Below, piece after piece: positions 12,291-26,500 of a DNA stretch of 64,000 nt; the stretch's first letter is position 1; each line of letters opens with the position of its first letter. The notes beneath the pieces are model-generated. The model did not search any database, had not been told where the DNA came from, and saw only the letters and a list, made by a program, of their open reading frames with translations. Made by a program: the position numbers and the translations under genes. The DNA is from Haliaeetus albicilla (taxonomy: Eukaryota > Chordata > Aves > Accipitriformes > Accipitridae), in contig NC_091492.1 in assembly GCF_947461875.1 (NCBI RefSeq), positions 33,275,822-33,339,821 on the forward strand. Reading direction: 5' to 3'.

Positions 12291-15200
12291 GGTAATCAGT
12301 TTTGTTAGCAATTTTAGATGCCTATCTATAGACTTGAGAGAGACAATGGAGGTTCAGGCTTTTGCTGTAAATTGATTGACAGAAAATGGCAAGACAGTCT
12401 AAGTAAATGTGAAAACTGAGACTGATCTCTGACAACTTAGCTCAAGGATGGAGCATAGCTACTTAAGATCACAGACAGGCTTGATGTCATCATATCGTGA
12501 TGAAAGGCTCCTTTTGATTTCTTTGGAATGCAGCTGAAGCTTGTAAGATGTAAACCCTAATAAACACTTAGACATCATGTGATTAGAAGATGTAGATAAC
12601 TAACAAAGTCTATACTAATGAACTGAGAAAGCTTGTTTACCCAACAGATAAGACTAAAAACTGGTTTCCTGGAAGGTGACATAGAATCATAGGATCAGAT
12701 GCTTATTGCACTATCAAATAAAATATGCAACATACTTCTGTAGTTTGCTTTTTCTACTCTCAGATAATTTCTGCTTCATAGCACGGCTATTTTCAGAGCT
12801 TGAAAAGTTTACATAACCTGTCATGACACAGACAGCATTTTACAGAGGCATTATATTTTCCTAAAGCTATGCTGGAAAAAAACACCCACATAAGAAAAAT
12901 TAAATAGTAAAAGTTTGTGCAGATATAGCTGACCATAGAAATAATGATATGACAGCAGCAGTAAACTGTGTTCCCCAACAGATCTGAAAACATAGAGCTT
13001 TTTTGTTGCCTGATCTGTTAGTGATAATGAGAAACAGGGGAGAAAAGGATTGCTGGGGAATTTTGCAGTCTAATTTTTCTGGATTAGTAGCCTGCCCCTG
13101 GAAGTTAACAGGTTCATTTAATTTCTGTTGTCTTCACAAACATATCAGCAACTCTAGCAGTTATACACTATTGAATGTGCATAGCAGTATAAACACTTTG
13201 GATATAGTTATTACTTCACTTCCCCTTAATTTCTAAGAAACAAATTGCTTCGTAAAATAAAAGCTCAACTTCATAAAACATTAATAAATGTTTGAGATCT
13301 GCAAGTGGTTAAGTATGTTGCTGAAATAAGACCTAATTGGGCTAATAATTGTCAAAGTTCTGTGTTGTCAGTGACTTCAATTACAGGAACTTCAGAGTCA
13401 GTATAAAGTGAGATAGCATGTTGAAGCTGTACTGCAGTAGGACACCACCATGTCAAACAAGCTGGAGATCTTGGCTGGTCTGAGCAGCGTGGTTTTAGTA
13501 GTTGACTTGTGAAAGAGACACAAAATCAAACTCTTCGTGCCAGGAGATTAAAAGAGCTAATGATGTATGGTATTTCTGCTGTGTGTAGGGAGATGAATGT
13601 AAAGAATAACTACAAATTGAAAGATTTAGAGTATCAAAATTTCACGCCAGAGTTGGACAAATTTATCTGTGTTTCAAATTCAAGAAGATAAAGTAACCAT
13701 CTTAGAGACTGAAATCTCAGCAATAAGCCTATGGATTTCCTTTTCTAGGAGATCAGTTAATACTTTGAGATGCATAGGAGGTGGATAGATGAACAATTTT
13801 CAAGCGGAGTTAAAGATCTCTGTGGTTCAAAGTGAACAGAAAGGAAAATGAGAAGGGTTATTTACCCTCACCATCTCATCATGGCTTAGATTTTGTTTCA
13901 GAACAAAACCAAAAATGGATCACTAAGCCCAAATAATATGGACTTGGTCCTGTTCTCTAAAGGTCCATAGAATACAACAGTGAACGTGAAATCAGGGGTT
14001 GGAAAATTAATCTTAAAATCTTTGATCATCCGTGACCTAATATTAATAAGAAATACTTTGACCGGAGACTGGTTTTTTTACGTTACTGGGCAATCTTTCT
14101 ATCCTAAATTATAACCTGTAAGTTCAATATTGATATACTTGATAAAATATACTTAACCTCTAGTACCAATTGGATTTTAAGCTGTAAAGGAATGAACACA
14201 TTTTAAGAACTTTGGCTTTGTGAGGTTGTTGGTTCAGGTCCAAAATAATAACTTTGAATGAAAAATCACATTGTTCCTCTTTGTATTTTTCTCCTCTCTA
14301 GAGATTTCAAAAACACCCTACAAAAGCACAGTAAAGACTTTTAAATAAAAAAAAAAAATATTTTCTTTATTTGAGCAAATGGTGAGAAAATTGCTTACTT
14401 AAGATGTTCTCAAACTGCTGCTTTACCTCTCAGCACGCTAATGCTTGATATTACTCATTCACTTAGAGGCCTGCAGCTTTTCAGTAAGATTAAAGATTTG
14501 CAGTAATATATTTATTTTTACTGTACATCTGTGATTACTGCATTTTTTTCCCGATCGTACCTAGAGGGATGGAGTTAAATGAATCTGCTCTTTCAAAATG
14601 TGTTTAGATAACACTTCTACTTATTCTTGCCTTTCTTGGAAAAACAACGTCCTTACTAATGCTTCAGAAATGATTTAGGCTTTTGTGTTAGCTGTCTGTG
14701 TTCATGTTTTGGTATCCTGGCATCTAAGTACAGATTTTTATAAAGGCCGAAGTGTAAACTATCATAGTGCGTCATAATAGTTATGTAGTTTGTGTGACAA
14801 ACAGTTACACAGTTTCAGATAAGGCACAAACTAGGAGCCAATGAAATCTTAAATAATAAACTGCTTGTTTCCAGTGTTGCATTATGAAAATGTTTTCCAC
14901 TTTTAATGTACTCCATTCTCTCATTCTGTCTTGCAACTGAAGACCTCAAAACAGTTTAGCAAATGTTAAACCCAGTGCCATTGCTTCATATCAAGCAGTT
15001 ATTAAACCTGCTTGCAGATGAATGGGTAAGTCCAGATTTGACAAACTTTCTCCAGGCCATGCTATGACTCAGAATCACAGCCAGCAGGAGAACATGAATC
15101 CTGAGTATTAATCACATTTCATCTATTAGCCAGTATATTTCGTGCCAGGTTCCAATACTATCAACAAATACACCGGCACAGCAGTTGGATACTCTTTTGA

Positions 15201-18070
15201 TCATGCAATTCCACACTGAAATTTTAAGTGCCAATGCTACATTGCTGTGTTTCAATTTTGAGCGGCGTAATACCACCTCTGCTCCACCATGAAAAAGGAG
15301 TTGCATGACTGTGGGAGTTCCACGTCAGTCTTAATCTTCCACTGTGTCTGTCTCATTTCAGCTCACCTGCAGTTCATTTGTTACCATCCCCGTGGTCCTG
15401 TGTGGCATATCAGGACAGCATACCATCAAGCTGATGAGAGGAATGAGTTTTTATAATCCTATCAATCACTGTTCTTGTTTTGACCTCTCACATCTTGCTA
15501 AACAGGTGACCTGCTAAGCAGGCTTAAGACCAGCTTTGGCCAATGTGCAGCTGTTTTTTATAGATAAAGCCAATGTAACAAATCAGACTACAGCCATAGA
15601 CAAATACTGACAACACATGTTTAAAGGAGCATCTCTTACTGACATTAAACAATTATTTTTGACACATTATATTTGATTACAGTGGCAAGACTTGACTTGC
15701 ATTTGGTGTATAGTGATTCTGAAGGATGGCTGGAAAACGTGTACCATGCAGTCTTTTCCTTTTATTGCCAGTGATTATGTACAAATCTTTCCATTTTGTA
15801 TTTTCTTTGCAAAGCAAACAGAAGGATGCATGAGCTAAGAGATAATGAAGCACAGTGTGCTGTTTCAAATCTTTGCTTTTGTAACACTAACAGAAATGGG
15901 GAGAAACAGATGCAAACGTTTTTTTGTTATTTGGGTGTTTGCATGTCATTCAAACAAGATAGTGACACAGTGAATGTATCAAAAGAGCAAATCAGTTGAT
16001 TGTGCCATATTGATGTACTTCCGTTTTAGAACTGAATCACAGGAGGTGGTAGTATCTTATTACAGATTAAGTAGCCTATCTGGGAAAGGCAGAATGATAG
16101 CAAAAATTCACATACCAAAACTCTTGTTTAAGCTCAAGGAAAAAGAAGTAATGCCTTCTTTCAAATACCAGTTTTCACCCAGCTGATGGCTATAGCTGGT
16201 ATAGGCAGCTATTGCAGTTATTCTCTTACTATGTTCCCCTTTTCAGCGTTCTTGTGAGGACAAAGCATACCAAAATGATTGCTTGCTTGTACAAATGGCT
16301 ATCTTTTTTTTATTTTCCCCCCACAGTAGGGGTGCTAGCAAGGCTTGAGAAAGCAACAGGTGGGAAAACACTGATGCAGGCATCATCTTGATGTGTGAAT
16401 TTAACCAGTTTCAGTGAATGAGCAGAAAGCTAACAAGATACACAAGTGCTGCTGCAGTTTGATCTTAAGTAGATAGAGAATGAGTAAACTCCCAGCACTA
16501 AACAGTGGCAGTGATGTGCTGGTAATACAGTCTTCCCAGGAATGTCTTTATATGCTTTTAAGTGGATTGAGTGGGGAAAGTCTGCCTGTAAAAATGAATT
16601 GCATGATGACTGAGATCTACCGCGTACAATAAAATAAAACTACAACTGATTCTCACTACACTAAATTGAATGGCAGAGGCAAATCCTTTTTTTACTAGCC
16701 CATCTATGACAGTTTTTAGAAATGCCATGTAGGATCCAGTCTGTAGTCCAGTATACCCAATAACTGCTATTTCAGAGAAAAGTGCATAAAATTTCATGAT
16801 AAGACAAGTAGGGCTTTGTAAAGTTGCATGAAGGGGATAGTCTGCAGTGAGAGTTCAAGGCTGTGAATGTCTTTTCAAAATAATAAAGGTCAAATAAGTG
16901 GGCTATTTTCATTAATAAATATTATTTTAGGTAATTTCACTAGTGAAATAATTAGACTGTTATTGATGAGATTCTTGGGAGAACTACTTTTAAATCCCAC
17001 AGGAACTAAATGGCAAAATCCAAAGTACAATTACTGTCTGTGGGGCCAGTTTCCTGTTTCTCTTTCAGATTAAGGTTTTCGTACAGGGAGCAGAATGGCA
17101 GTCAGGACTGCTCAGAATCGGTTTATTAGGGCTTTTCATTGTCAAAGCACTTTAAACCCTTATCTAATAAAATGAATAGACTGAAAGCTATAAGATAGAA
17201 ACAGAAAGATGTTAAGAGATAAAAAGAAGCAGTTATTTCAAGCATAGTTAATGTTGATTAGGGTACTGTCACATCAAGAGTGTAATAATTCTGTAGTCTT
17301 TACGTGAGAACAGGGAGTCCTGATGTCTCACTACTGTCTGACTGAGCTTTCAGCACTAACTTTAAGTTTGTTCCAAAATAGCCAGAGCTGAGTATCAATA
17401 GGTGGGAGTTCATAATTTAAAATGAATATTTGTGCCGTATGGATAGTTAAAATGCAATCTGAATTTTGCTGATACTTTCTAGTGATATGTTTTGTGTGAG
17501 TTTATGTCATGAATTGAAACCACTGCTGCATGTCTTAAAAACAAACAGTATTAATGGCCCATTGCACCAGAAGAATGGCTTTTTCAATCCACATGTTTGT
17601 GTATTATAAATTACAAATTATTTCTTGGTCCGATAACCGGTAAAATATTACTTACCGTGTCTGCTGCAGCCACTCTTGACAGCTCAAGCTGTTTAAGTTA
17701 AATGAAACAGACTAAATAATGAACCCTGTGATAGGGAGCATTTAGAAGTCCCTGAACTGCATTTTAATTTTAAAAGCGATAGCACTTGAGTATGTCATGA
17801 ATCACCACTTTTTTGATTCTCCCCCTCCCACAAAATCAAGGTTTGATGCAGAGCTCATGTTAATCCAGTTCCTTGACGTGAGGGAAGATATTCCTGGCAT
17901 ATTTCTTCCCGGGCCTGGAGCAGAGCCTGCAGTTATGGTACACAACACTGTGAGGAACCTTAAGCTGGTACCAAGTTCGGGTGATCTTAAATTACGAATT
18001 GCAGCGATTCAGCGGTGCCGTATAAGCAGCTGAGTTGTTCCTGCAGCTGGTGGAGAGTGGAAGGGAAAGG

Positions 18071-18098
18071 GAGGAGGAGGAGGAGGAGGAGGAGGAGG
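18071..18098 (+). repeat. (GAG)9 microsatellite
   Basis: Nine GAG units plus one G lie inside a locally GC-rich intronic patch, shortly before a CAGCAGCAGC run at about 18129. Confidence 0.9.
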
Positions 18099-19306
18099 CC
18101 TCAGAGAAGGGAGCTCTGCAGTGTTCAGCAGCAGCAGCCGATGGTGCCACCACAACTGTCCTGCTGCCTTCCTCCGCTAATCATAAATCCCACAGACCGT
18201 CATTCTGACCATGAAGCATAGCCCTCCTGTGTGATATACGTGTGACATAGCCCCAGCGTGGGACCCGCGCGTTAATGTCTCACAGACAGCCCGCTGCTGA
18301 AGAGCAGCGGTTTGATGGTCCTTGTGGAACTGCCTAGTGTTAGATAATACGCCATCCATCCTTGCCATAAGCTCAATAAACAGGTGATCTGAAGGACAGC
18401 GAACTGATTTGTTCAGTACAGTAAATCAAACATGAATATTTCAACCCCTCTAGTGTTTATTAAGTTATGTTGTTGGTATGTGTGTTCATTCAGCAATTTG
18501 TGAATTATGTTGTTTTATCATAAACACATTTTACCAAAGTTCATCACGTAGCGACCCTTCTCCAGAAGTATGTTCTGAATTAATTGTGCTGTCATAGAGC
18601 CAATGGCAACTGCAATATCCTACACAAGATCTTCTTTTTGTAATATAGCCTATAAAACTATTTCGTATGGGTTCCTGCTGTGTATTTGCAAGAGAGATTT
18701 TCAATGCTAAAAATTCCCATGTTGAGATTTTTTCTGAAATTATTTTTCATTTGTATTTCTTAGCAATAAGGTTAGAATAAATGCTTTGCAATAATTTAAC
18801 TTCTAGTTAATTATTCTGTACCAATGCTAGCATATTAGGGATAGATAACTATGGGACATTTACCTGATCTTTTATAACAGAAAGTGTCAGATCAAGAGCT
18901 CTAATCCCTACAGCCACTGATTACCTAAACCTCACAATATCCTTGAAATAGGTGGTGGATGCAAATTTATTCTTCTTATGGGTAGAAATACTGAGAAACA
19001 CACTTATTTGTATAGTTGCCTAGTCAGTCAAAGCTGGGTTCTGGTGTTCAAGAATACCAGCCACTGGCTTTTTCTCCAAATCCTGCGCATTCACTGCCTC
19101 TGGAAATAAATTCCTATGCCCTATAAAATGATGTGCATGATTAAGTTCTCCACTGAGTTGATTTGAGGATTGATGCGAAAGCAAGAAACAGAGGGAACAA
19201 TAATGAGAATTTTTCACAGTCCACCCTATTACCACTCATTCATGAAACAATTTGGAGTGTTCAGCTTTTTTATCTGTATTCAGACTTTTACAATTATTTG
19301 TTACAG

Positions 19307-19402
19307 ATATTCCTACAGATGCAGGCAGTTTACATATGTTTCTTCTGATATGCGGACTTCGAAGAGTCAAAGACCCTCTGTATTTAGTAGATGTATTTTC
19401 AG
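19307..19402 (+). CDS. GLT1D1: GLT1D1 coding exon d (phosphate-contact segment)
   Basis: This is a 96-bp exon between GTTACAG and GTAGGT. It completes an aspartate, adds 31 codons and leaves one base. It encodes L-H-M-F-L-L-I-C-G-L-R-R-V-K-D-P-L-Y-L-V, the first beta strand and helix of the C-terminal Rossmann-like domain. The R and K in G-L-R-x-V-K sit where GT4 enzymes carry the basic pair that contacts the nucleotide-sugar phosphates (family knowledge). The exon is symmetric (phase 1 to phase 1), so skipping would stay in frame but remove the likely phosphate contacts. Confidence 0.95.
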
Positions 19403-20485
19403 GTAGGTACCTGCTATTTGAATACCCTTGTTTTGTCCCTGGATTCAGATGCATTTCTTTTAGTGTTTATAAATTTGGCATAAGCTGGTTTTTATTCATT
19501 GCAGAAAACTTCATCATGTATTTACATTTAAAAAAAGAAATGCTCATGTAACCATTGATCTGTTCAACACATTATTTCTGTACTGCGTCTTTTCCAGCCT
19601 GCTGGGAGTAACTGTGCATTAAAATCAAAGCAATATTTGATGATTTTACTTGCTGGGAAAACTGTTCTGCTGTTACATACAATATTAATGGAAGACAAAA
19701 GAAGAGTTCACCTACTTCAAAATAACATTTTTATCTTACTGTCCCGTGGCTGTTACATTGATTTGCACGTGTGCTAATTAGTATCATTGAAGTTACAAGT
19801 AAATGTTACCACCCATTGTTATGGCTCAACCCTGTAAACTAGGCTGAAGTTTTCTTGTAGTCATGTAGGTGAGCGTTTTGCCAGGTTCTGCTTGTGTCTG
19901 TAAAAGGTTCAGGTATTCCAAGTTGGAAATTTAGCCTCCACTATTCAGCTTACTTTTATAAGCCTTTACCACCTTGTGACACTTAGTAACAAATGTAGTT
20001 TATTAAAGTCAAGTAACTGGTTTTGTTCTATTCTGGTATTGAAAGAGCAGCAGATTTCTCTTATGCATATAACTGAATATTAGTTGTAAAGGTTGCAGTT
20101 GCTTCCACATGTTCCTTTACATAGGAAAAAGTTCAAATAATTTGGTCTTAGTAGCCAGAGTCACTACATTATATAGAGCATTGTTCTCTTGAGATGATTC
20201 ACAATTACTATCTGAGCTTAGTTAAATAACCTTTGAATCATAAGAGAATGCATGAAGCAGAAATGCTAAATACTAACTTTCAGATATGCTAATAATTTGA
20301 ATTCTGAGGAGTAATGTGAGGGCTGAGCATGAAATCCGGTACACATTCAGTCTTTTAAGTAGTAATACAATATTTGCCTAATTCTTTTTTATTCATGCAG
20401 CTATTTACATTGATTTTGGAGAAAAAAAATACATTAAAAATTAATAATTTTGTTTAATAAAAAAGATGTTCATCTTCTGTTTTAG
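19403..20485 (+). other. GLT1D1 intron between exons d and e
   Basis: This is a 1.1-kb AT-rich intron with donor GTAGGT and acceptor TTTTAG. I see no feature in it. Confidence 0.8.
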
Positions 20486-20535
20486 GTTGGCACAGAAAGG
20501 ATCCTAGTGTCCATCTGGGCATAATTGGACCTGCA
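20486..20535 (+). CDS. GLT1D1: GLT1D1 coding exon e
   Basis: This is a 50-bp exon between TTTTAG and GTAAGT. Two bases complete a glycine and 16 codons follow: W-H-R-K-D-P-S-V-H-L-G-I-I-G-P-A. The I-I-G-P strand and turn corresponds to the I-V-G-P of mammalian GLT1D1 and to the V-G-x-G/P turn after the second strand of the donor-binding domain in related enzymes. It enters in phase 1 and leaves in phase 0. Confidence 0.94.
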
Positions 20536-23500
20536 GTAAGTTGATGTTGTAATTTTTATTTTATGTGTATGTTTATTCCCAAATATTTCCATTTACTCGC
20601 ATCTGAGATATCGCAATAATTCTTTCCAAACTGAACCTAAGTCAGAGGACTTCTAACTGTTGCAGAGATAAGAAGGTGCAAACCTACCAGTTGTAAAGGC
20701 TGTTCACAACAGGTCTAAACTGTGGAAGTGGAAGCGGAAGCGATTCCAATGCTCGGACTTCCAAAGTTCAGAGTTCTGCTATCAGCTAAAAGGCCTCCGC
20801 ACTCAGCATGTGCTCTGCTTTTGCATTGCAAAAGGCAAAGCAGCTAAGAGGGTTTTTCTGTAGAGGGTATACACTGAGGTAGCTCAACTCTATTTAGTTA
20901 GGTTTGTATTAATGCAAACTGTTATCAATAGCACTAAGATAGTTTACAGCCGCTGTAGATTTGTTTATAATATATACTGATTTTTTTTTGTTCAGAAGGC
21001 TTGGGCTAGTTTTATAAAGGGTATTTGCAGCTGGATTACTATAATTTTATGTCTAGCTCAAGCACATGACTTGATAATGCTATTAATCTATTATGGTCTC
21101 TTAGAACAAAACATTTAGTGTTTCATTTGACTACAGAAAGAACTTTTGAAGATTAGAAGTATAAAAAAAATTTGGATTTTAATATTGGCTTCTGTTTTTA
21201 TACCTGTGGGATAGTACAAAATTTTTTAGAGCATCAGAAAGTACTAAAAATGGGAACTCTTGCAAATAAAATATTAGAAATGCCTATTTCAATATGAATA
21301 ATTTATAAATGAGCTTATCAAATATTTTGAAAGGCAGCAGTTGCCATCTAGAAGAATTTTTTTAGCAGGTATTGTTAATGAGTTTTTTTTAATACCATGA
21401 ATGTGATATCAGATGCTAATTATCCCTGTTCTTACATCTTTTGTTCACGTGGAGGATTGCGTCTTTGTTCCATTCTATTTAGATTTTGATGCCATTTCTG
21501 GTAGTCTCAATTTGTACACAATTAACGGTTGTCAGCAGGTGCAAAATGATGCTAGGTTTCTGTCTGACACCAGACAGCAAGGACAGAGCTTGAGCTGACA
21601 AATAAAATTGGTGAAGTCTGTGTCACATTTAGAATCTGAGTGCACTAAGGCCTGGGATACAGATATCTGAGAGGGAAGGTAGGGTTGACTAAAATAAATA
21701 AACTGAGTTGTTCTTATATGTCCACATCTCAGATTAAGCTTAGAGTTGGTATCATCCCTTCCAAATGAATCATATGTATTCTAGTAAAATGTGAGATTTC
21801 ATTTTTTTTCCCCCTAAGTCATAAAGATCCTGTTTAACAAATTTGGAATTTACGACTTCTAATTCTCTCTTTTCACAACAGTGTCAATCAGTTAAATGGC
21901 AGCTCTTCTGTGTTTGCTAACTCTCTTTAGATAAAACATACAGTTGGGTTGCTGTCTCAAAATGTTGTCATGAGTTTCTCAGCAATGGTTTGCTTTTCAC
22001 GAAGCACCACCTCCTGAAAGAGCTTAAAATCAAAACTATCGCAGTGTATTGGGTCTGGCTGAGATACACACAGTCATTATAATGAAATAATCTTCTTCTA
22101 GTTGTGGAGAAAGGTTTGAAAATGTGGGCTTATGAAGCATGAACATAAACAAGGAAAACTACTGAGTCCACCCAACTCCACCCTATCATTTTTAAATCAA
22201 GTAGCATGATTTTTGAGGAGGTTACAAGACTGAACTTCTCTGCAGAGGGAAGTATGCATCACTTTAGCCAAGTCTGAGTCTGTTCTGAATGCTTAAAAAG
22301 GAGTAGAGCTGCATAATTTTTCTGCCAGTCCTTTCTTTTCTAACTGTCTCTTAAAACTTGGTGTTTGAGTATCCACCGTTGTTTCCAGTTATTTCCACTT
22401 TGCGACCTGTCTGATTTCACCTGCAGAAACTAAGGCCCTTAGAAAGGAACCATCCACAAACATGTAAACGTTCTTAAGATTTCTGTTAAGTACAGTGCTG
22501 AAAAAGTGCAAAACTACAAAATGCGTGGTTATTTTCAGAACCATGAGAGAAAGATGAATATTCCCCAAATCTCAGTCTAACCAATACCCTACCTAAATAT
22601 TTGCTAGCACAGTGTTTGCTGTGGGCCAGATCCTCAACAGTAGTGACTGCACTGTAAGCTGGTGAGGGAGCGGGGGAAAGATGCCTCTGAGCCAGTGAAG
22701 CGCTTCTCCTAATTCTGTGCAAAATGAGGTTCATTCCCACAGCTTCCCACAGCCCTGCACAGGGACCAGGGGGAGCTGCAGGGAGACTGGCCTCCTGCTT
22801 CTGCTTTTAGTATGTTGCCTGTGTCAAGGGAACATGCTTTACTAAACTACCAAATCTAATTGCAAGACTTTTGAGAAAGAAATCAGTCGTGGTACATGCA
22901 TATCCATAGTAGAAGTCCTGAAAAGGCAGCCTGTAGCCTTAATCTAACCAGTGGAAAAGGTATGAGTAGGCAGCTGTGTCATATGAAACAAACTCTTGCT
23001 GATGCTAAAAGGGTACTAAAAGCTTCGCTGTTTCATCTGGGTAATGTGTTCTTGTCCCTCTATAAGTCTTAGCTCTGATTCATCTTCACATGAGCCTGAA
23101 AACTTGCAGGCAGTCTGTTTTATAAGAAAATAAATAGAATCTGAATGGGCAAATAAGAACTATTTTTCTATTTTCTCATTCAGTTTTGTTCTTTGTAAAT
23201 TTTGGGACATATGATTTTGTTTTTAAAAGCGGTTTTTACATTTTTATTTTATCTGCATTTTTTTCCATATTAATGCACAAAATGATTTGGAAGTGAACTG
23301 GTGTGGAAGGCAAATCTAGAGCAGGTGTAATGAAGCTGTGCTTTAGAATCAAAAGATACACTTCCTGCCTCCAGTGAGGATTTTAAACATTTTAGTCATC
23401 TTTTTAAATTTGCTTCACTTTTTCATAAGCTAACGTCTTTACAGTAAGCTACCAGAAATAACCCTGTGGCAGTGCATAGGCGGGATCAAGGACTGAACCT

Positions 23501-26500
23501 CCTTAAAACATTTAAAAACATATTTCTCCCATAATACTAAAATATTGCTAAAGGATGAAAATAAATCTCAGCTCCATTGGTATTTAGCTGTACTTTTCTT
23601 ATTCATGTTACTTCTCAAACCACAAAATCTTAAGAAAATCAGTGCCATTATCTGTGAAGCAAGTCATGTTTATTGTGAATATTAAAACCCCACACATTAA
23701 GATTATATTAATTAAGAATATAAAGAACAAAGGCCCACACACTATTTTCTGCTTTGCTTCCATAAGATTATAACCTTTTCCCTGCATTTGCTATGCATGA
23801 TTGTCTCAAATATGTTGCAGGACTGGGTACTGTATAATGTAAAATTTTTAGCATTTATCTCTTCTTCCAGGTTTCCTTTTGTTCATTTCTATAATGAAAT
23901 TTGAAACAATAGCTAATTTTCAGCAGCTCTATATTCCAAGAATAGAAGTTTATGAAGCTTTAAAAAAGTTAAGGTCACAAAACTTGTGTTCAGCTGTTGG
24001 GTAATCTCTTGAAGCCCACTTTGTACCTCTCTGCATAATTCTTAACCATTCTTGTAGACAGTACAGAATATTGCTGTGTTTGTAATAACACTGTTTTCCA
24101 TTGACAGCTATTTTTCCTCTGTCCAACTTCTTTCCATGCCTACTGAGACAGTTTTAGTTGAATAACTGCCTCCACAGATGGAGGGACCTAGCAGGTCATC
24201 TCTTTATAGTGGATGGCTGTTAATCTACTGTGTGTTTTCTGGGCTAGTTCTAAAATTAAACAGCTGTTGACACAACTAAACTAAGGAACTAGAAGAAGTC
24301 TAGTAACCTGCTCCAGAATACCCAAGAGCACAATAATTAGGAAAATCAGATAGGAGACAAAGATACAATTTCAAATTCTTTAGCCTGCTGAGGAATACGT
24401 AATTCTGCCAGCTATATCCTGAATAAGTGCCCTACTCACCAAGATATTTTTTAAAAGGTAAGAGCTACTGCTACCATTAAGCTGACAACTCTTCTAACCC
24501 TTTGTTTGCTTGTTCTTCCAAGAAAAACTCCCTGAAAATGAAACTCTTGTATAGAAATGGTAAAATAAGCTGTTCTAATATTTCTTAAAAAGATTATATA
24601 TTTTTCTTTTAGGCCTGAAGTTTTATTACTTTAGATCCTAGTTGCCAAATTGTTTCAGCTGAATTAAAACTGTATTTTTTACAAGTTGTTAATTGTCCCG
24701 AATTGCAGTAGTAGAGCTACATGCTAAGCCAGAAGACGTTGAATTTCCTTAAGCATTTAGTGTATGGAAAAGATGATGTAGAATGGTAGAATGGCTGAGT
24801 TTAGTATGTTTGCAAGGATCTTCTATTTCTGGCGCATTTGCTGCAGGCAGATTGCGTTGCATTGCAGACAACAGTTTTGTTTTCAGTTCTCCTGCTGAGC
24901 CTATTCAACAATCGATCAGATAAGAATTGTAATGTGGGGTCACCTGCTGCTGTGAATAAAGCTGATTCCTTTCACAGCGATGCTGTCAAAACCTCACGAA
25001 CCCGATCAAATGAGCAAAATCTTCCTATCTGTATTGAATATGCTTGCAGATACAGCTTTTCACTCTTTAGTACTCTGGGTGATACTCTGACAGAACTTTA
25101 AATGCACTAAGACCTGTTTTCCCCTACAAAGTCTAGAGGGCCACAGTAGTCCCAGCATGATAATGAAGGTGTTTCTGGATCATTGCTTCTGTCTGAGTTA
25201 ATTTTTATATGACAGCAATTTAATATGGTGTGTATATAGAAGATTTCCTAGATTTTGATCATGGTAGGCCCTGTCCTTAACAGGCGCCTTCATCTTTGTG
25301 CAGCATTTGATCTGTGACTTTCTGCGCTGTCAAACATCTCAGATGTTTCTTTGCCCGTCAGCAGAGTAGAACTTCCTTAATAGCATATCTGGTCCTGTTA
25401 GCTGTGGTTTCTTGCTATGTGCCCACTCCCCTTTCCATGTGTCATCTTATCTCATCTGTTCTGATAGAAACTATTCATACGACGCAAGCTGCTTTTCTCT
25501 GATCTCTGCTAAATTGATGAAATTTGCATCTCTCTGAAGGCTCTTCCTCTGGATGGATGATTTTTTAATAAAAGATGATAGGTAGCTGATGATCATATTT
25601 GCCTGCTATGTTGATAGGTAACAAAATAAAATGTGGCAACACTCTACCTGTAGAAGAACTGAATCACAGAGACATTTTGGGTGGAAGTAACATTCTTTTC
25701 TTTTCAGTAGGTTTTTCTGAGACTGTGCTAAGTTCCTAGGCAACTTGCCATAGTCAGTTGGCTTTGGAAGCATTCACATCTTTTAAGTGCATTTCCAACT
25801 TACCGAACAGCTTATGTTGTATCTAATTTCTGTTATATTGAGCCTGTGGTTAGATAACTGTGCCCCCTCAAGTTCCTAAATGTAGCTCAGGGGGATCACT
25901 TCTCTAAGTCATTGCTACACCCATCCTGAAGGTAATATTTTAACTGAATTCTCATATTCAGGCCAGGCTTCTTGGAATATCTACCAATAGAAGAATCCAG
26001 CTTAAAGGAGTGTTCTGTTTATGAGGCAGATGGCAATTTCTTGGCTTCCACAGAAGTAGATGGGATAGAAATTAATATCTTAAAAATTTTATGAGTCACA
26101 GGCTGTAGTTTTTCTCATCCTTCTAAAGGCAGAAGAGCAAAAGACCATATCCCACTGCTCATTAAATCACTTGCAAGTACTCCATTGATTTTAATGGAAA
26201 CAGAGCATGGTTCCTCATGAGAGGAACTCAGCATCAAAATAGTACTTTGGGGAAAAAGCTGAAAAGATATTTATATAGAAATAGCAAATGTGAAGTTCAG
26301 TATGAAATATCCAAGGAACCTGTGACATGACATACTGGCTTAGTGTATGGATCTGTATCACACTCTGTTGCCAGGATCAGGTAGTGCTTCAGGAAAGGGC
26401 ACTTGATTTTCCCTCCCTGCTGTTACCAGAAATACTTTCTTAAGCAGTTATGCAAGCCTTTTATTTCTTGCATTCAGTAGGAATTCATTCCTTAGTGCAA

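Larger units (their letters stand above)
9844..19306 (+). other. GLT1D1 intron between exons c and d (9.5 kb)
   Basis: This is the largest intron fully in the window, with donor GTAAAA and acceptor TTACAG. It is mostly AT-rich and unremarkable. It holds a CR1-like 3' end near 12222-12290 and a CpG-enriched stretch near 17860-18280 with a (GAG)9 tract. Confidence 0.8.

Noticed and set aside
12680..12700. ATAGAATCATAGGATCA, similar to the terminal repeat of CR1 elements
   Set aside because: It is too short, and no CR1 body is recognisable beside it.
16934..16949. 16-bp perfect palindrome ATTTCACTAGTGAAAT
   Set aside because: About one perfect 16-bp palindrome is expected by chance in 64 kb, and nothing around it supports a function.
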